Shown here piece by piece: positions 61,627 to 64,000 of a stretch of DNA of 64,000 nt (position 1 is the stretch's first letter; every line of letters starts with the position of its first letter). The notes beneath the pieces are model-generated. The model was not told where the DNA came from. It saw only the letters and a program-made list of their open reading frames with translations, and ran no database searches. Source of the stretch: Megachile rotundata (lineage: Eukaryota > Arthropoda > Insecta > Hymenoptera > Megachilidae). The stretch lies in NCBI RefSeq assembly GCF_050947335.1, contig NW_027473314.1, forward strand, positions 4,402,001 through 4,466,000, read 5' to 3'. Position numbers and translations under genes: made by a program.

Positions 61627-64000
61627 AATGACAATCCTACAATAACAATCATGCAATTACAATCATACAATCACAATCATACAATCACAATCATGCAATC
61701 ACAATCGTACAATCAAAATCATACAATCACAATCACACAGTCGCAATCATACAATCACAGTCATACAATCACAATCATACAATTAAAATCATACAATCAC
61801 AATTATACAATCACAATCATACAATCACAATCATACAATCACAATCATATAATCACAATCATACAATCATAATCATATAATCACACTCATTAAATTGCAA
61901 TCATACAATCGCAATCATACAAACACAATCATACAATCGCAATCATACAATCGCAATATCACAATCACTATCATACAATCACAATCATACAATCACAGTC
62001 ATACAATCACAGTCATACAATCACAATGATACAATCACAATAATACAATCACAATCATAAAATCACAATTATACAATCACAATCATACAATCACAATCAT
62101 ACAATCACCATCATACAATCACAATCATACAATCACCATCGTACAATCACAATCATACAATCATAATCATATAATCACACTCATAAAATTGCAATCATAC
62201 AATCGCAATCATACAATCACAGTCATACAATCACAATCATACAATCTGAATCATGCAACTACAATCATACGATCATAATCATGCAAGAACAATCATACAA
62301 TCACAATCATGGAACCATAATTATACAACCACAATCGTACGATCACAATCATACAATCGCAATCATACAAACACAATCATAAAAGCGCAATCATACAATC
62401 GCAATGTCACAATCACAATCATACAATCACAATCATACAATCACAATCATACAAACGCAATCATACAATCACAATCATATAATCACAATCATACAATCAC
62501 AATCATTCAACCACAAGCATACAATCACAATCATACAATCGCTGTCATACAATCACAATCATACAATCACAATCATGCAATCACAATCATACAAACAAAA
62601 TCATACAATCACAGTCATACAATCACAATCATACAATCACAATCTTACTATCACAATCATACAATCACAATCATACAATCACAATCATACAAACACAATC
62701 ATACAATCACAGTCATGCAATCACGATCATACAATCACAATCATACAATCGCAATATTACAATCGCAATCATACAATCACAACCATACAATTAAAATCAT
62801 ACAATCACAATCAAACAATGACAATAATACAATCACAATAATACAATCTCAATCATGCAATCACAATCATACAATCAAAATCATACAATCACAATCATAC
62901 AATCACAATCATACAATCACAATCATACAATCGCAATCATACAATCGCAATGTCACAATCACTATTATACAATCACAGTCATACAATCACAATCATGCAA
63001 TCACAATCATACAATCACGATCATACAATCACGATCATACAATCACGGTCATACAATCACGAACATACAATCACGATCATACAATCACAATCATACAATC
63101 TCAATCATACAATCACAATCATACAAACGCGATCATACAATCACAATCATATAATCACAATGATACACTCACGATCATACAATCACGATCATACAATCAC
63201 GATCATGCAATCACAATCATGCAATCACAATCATACAATCACAATCATACAAACGCAATCATACAATCACAATCATATAATCACAATCATACAATCACAA
63301 TCACACAGTCACGATCATACAACCACGATCATACAATCACAATCATACAATCGCAATTATACAATCACAATCATACAATCAGAATCATGCTATTACAACC
63401 ATGCGATCATAATCATGCAAGAACAGTCATACAATCACAATCATGGAACCATAATCATACAATCACTATCATACAATCACAATCAAACAATCGCAATCAT
63501 ACAATCACAATCATACAATCACAATCATACAATCACAATCATACAATCACAATCATACAATCACAATCATGCAATCACAATCATACAATCACAACCATAC
63601 AATCACAATCATACACTCACAATCATACAATCACAGTCATACAATCAAAATCATACAAATAACATCATACAAATAAAATCATACAACCACAATCATACAA
63701 TCACAATCATACAATCACAGTCATACAATCACAGTCATACAATCACAATCATACAATCACAATCATACAAACACAATCATACAATCACAGTCATGCAATC
63801 ACAATCATACAATCGCAATCATACAATCGCAATATCACAATCACTATCATACAATAACAATCATACAATCACAATCATACAATCACAATCATACAATCAC
63901 AATCATACAATCACGACCATACAATCACGATCATACAATCACAATCATACAATCGCAATATTACAATCGCAATCATACAATCACAATCATACAATTAAAA
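61627..64000 (+). repeat. Right segment: older-looking, not aligned to any HOR
   Basis: This is still the 14-bp satellite in the same phase, but the unit order matches no HOR over more than a few units. It holds private variants such as acaatcgctgtcat near 62535 and repeats HOR-A-type markers (taaattgc at 61891, aaaattgc at 62185). The ggaact unit appears as ggaaccataattat (62311) and ggaaccataatcat (63445), both closer to consensus than the core form. The longest open frame in the window (469 codons, 62253-63662) lies here because stop-making variant units are scarcer. I do not consider it coding: a second + frame is open across parts of the same stretch with the same peptide cycle. Confidence 0.8.

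Larger units (their letters stand above)
1..64000 (+). repeat. 14-bp satellite array filling the window
   Basis: The sequence is a head-to-tail array of a 14-mer, consensus acaatcacaatcat, present at every position I inspected. The consensus has 7 A, 4 C, 3 T and no G, so the + strand is nearly G-free and the complementary strand nearly C-free. The unit looks like a 6-mer (acaatc) followed by an 8-mer (acaatcat) with the same first six bases, so it may derive from a hexamer. Units differ mainly by substitutions, for example acaatcgcaatcat, acaatcacgatcat, acaatcacagtcat, acaattaaaatcat and ataatcacaatcat. Shared combinations of variants define higher-order repeats. No inverted block, mobile element or unique spacer was seen. 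Such arrays are typical of eukaryotic heterochromatin; the chromosomal location and any function here are unknown. Confidence 0.98.

Noticed and set aside
62253..63662. A 469-codon open frame, the longest in the window, as a repeat-protein gene
   Set aside because: It is the satellite read through a stretch with few stop-making variants. A second + frame is open over parts of the same stretch with the same peptide cycle, and no non-repeat sequence, domain or start context is present.
1..64000. CRISPR array
   Set aside because: There are no unique spacers: the repeat is contiguous 14-mers, and no cas gene is present.
1..64000. Telomeric repeat or simple microsatellite
   Set aside because: The unit has no G-run on either strand like known telomeres, and 14-bp units organised in multi-kilobase HORs are a satellite, not a microsatellite.
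1..64000. CENP-B box or other named centromere motif
   Set aside because: The known CENP-B box is G/C-rich (core TTCG and CGGG); nothing like it fits this nearly G-free strand. A centromeric role is neither shown nor excluded.
1..64000. tRNA, rRNA or structured RNA genes
   Set aside because: No departure from the 14-bp repeat is long enough to hold one, and the nearly G-free strand cannot form GC stems.

Overview
The whole 64,000-base window is one uninterrupted tandem satellite array. The unit is 14 bp, consensus acaatcacaatcat on the + strand, and every copy points the same way. I find no gene, RNA gene, transposon, CRISPR array or unique sequence. The array starts inside a unit at base 1 (11 bases of one) and ends inside a unit at base 64000 (10 bases of one), so it continues on both sides. 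About 4,570 units are present. The many + strand open frames are a by-product: the unit has no stop codon in any + frame, and since 14 is not divisible by 3 all three frames read the same 14-residue cycle (QSQSYNHNHTITII).

Organism: nothing here allows taxonomic placement. A homogeneous short-unit array of over 64 kb with multi-kilobase higher-order repeats (HORs) is typical of eukaryotic heterochromatin (centromeric, pericentromeric or subtelomeric) and would be very unusual in a bacterium or virus. I do not recognise this 14-mer as a named satellite.

Layout (my names). 1-2138: rearranged left segment with the only frame slip of the 14-bp period (880-892). 2139-7460: two copies of HOR-A (2,716 bp, 194 units). 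7461-9698: mixed segment. 9699-22928: two copies of HOR-B (6,608 and 6,622 bp), each containing a full HOR-A, with a third partial copy to 23340. 23341-23782: bridge. 23783-35654: two copies of HOR-C (5,936 bp, 424 units), with a partial third to 36312. 36313-37334: chimeric patchwork. 37335-40316: HOR-C resumed. 40317-48156: two copies of HOR-D (3,920 bp, 280 units). 48157-56584: mosaic of HOR-C-like and HOR-B-like pieces with a local 1,106-bp duplication. 56585-60532: third HOR-D copy (3,948 bp). 60533-61626: HOR-C-like piece. 61627-64000: right segment with older-looking variants and no HOR partner.

A diagnostic unit, ggaactataattat, occurs 44 times (two in variant form) between 4421 and 63458. 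The 43 gaps between successive copies, in 14-bp units, are 194,111,43,59,46,195,111,121,46,195,111,139,59,111,34,103,111,65,111,34,103,111,82,100,65,111,119,127,34,119,127,34,102,112,139,79,59,111,119,129,34,120,81. All are whole numbers, so the 14-bp phase is preserved at every marker over about 63 kb. The window's interest is structural: a nested, phase-locked, strand-asymmetric satellite whose variant units record how it grew. It contains no protein system.
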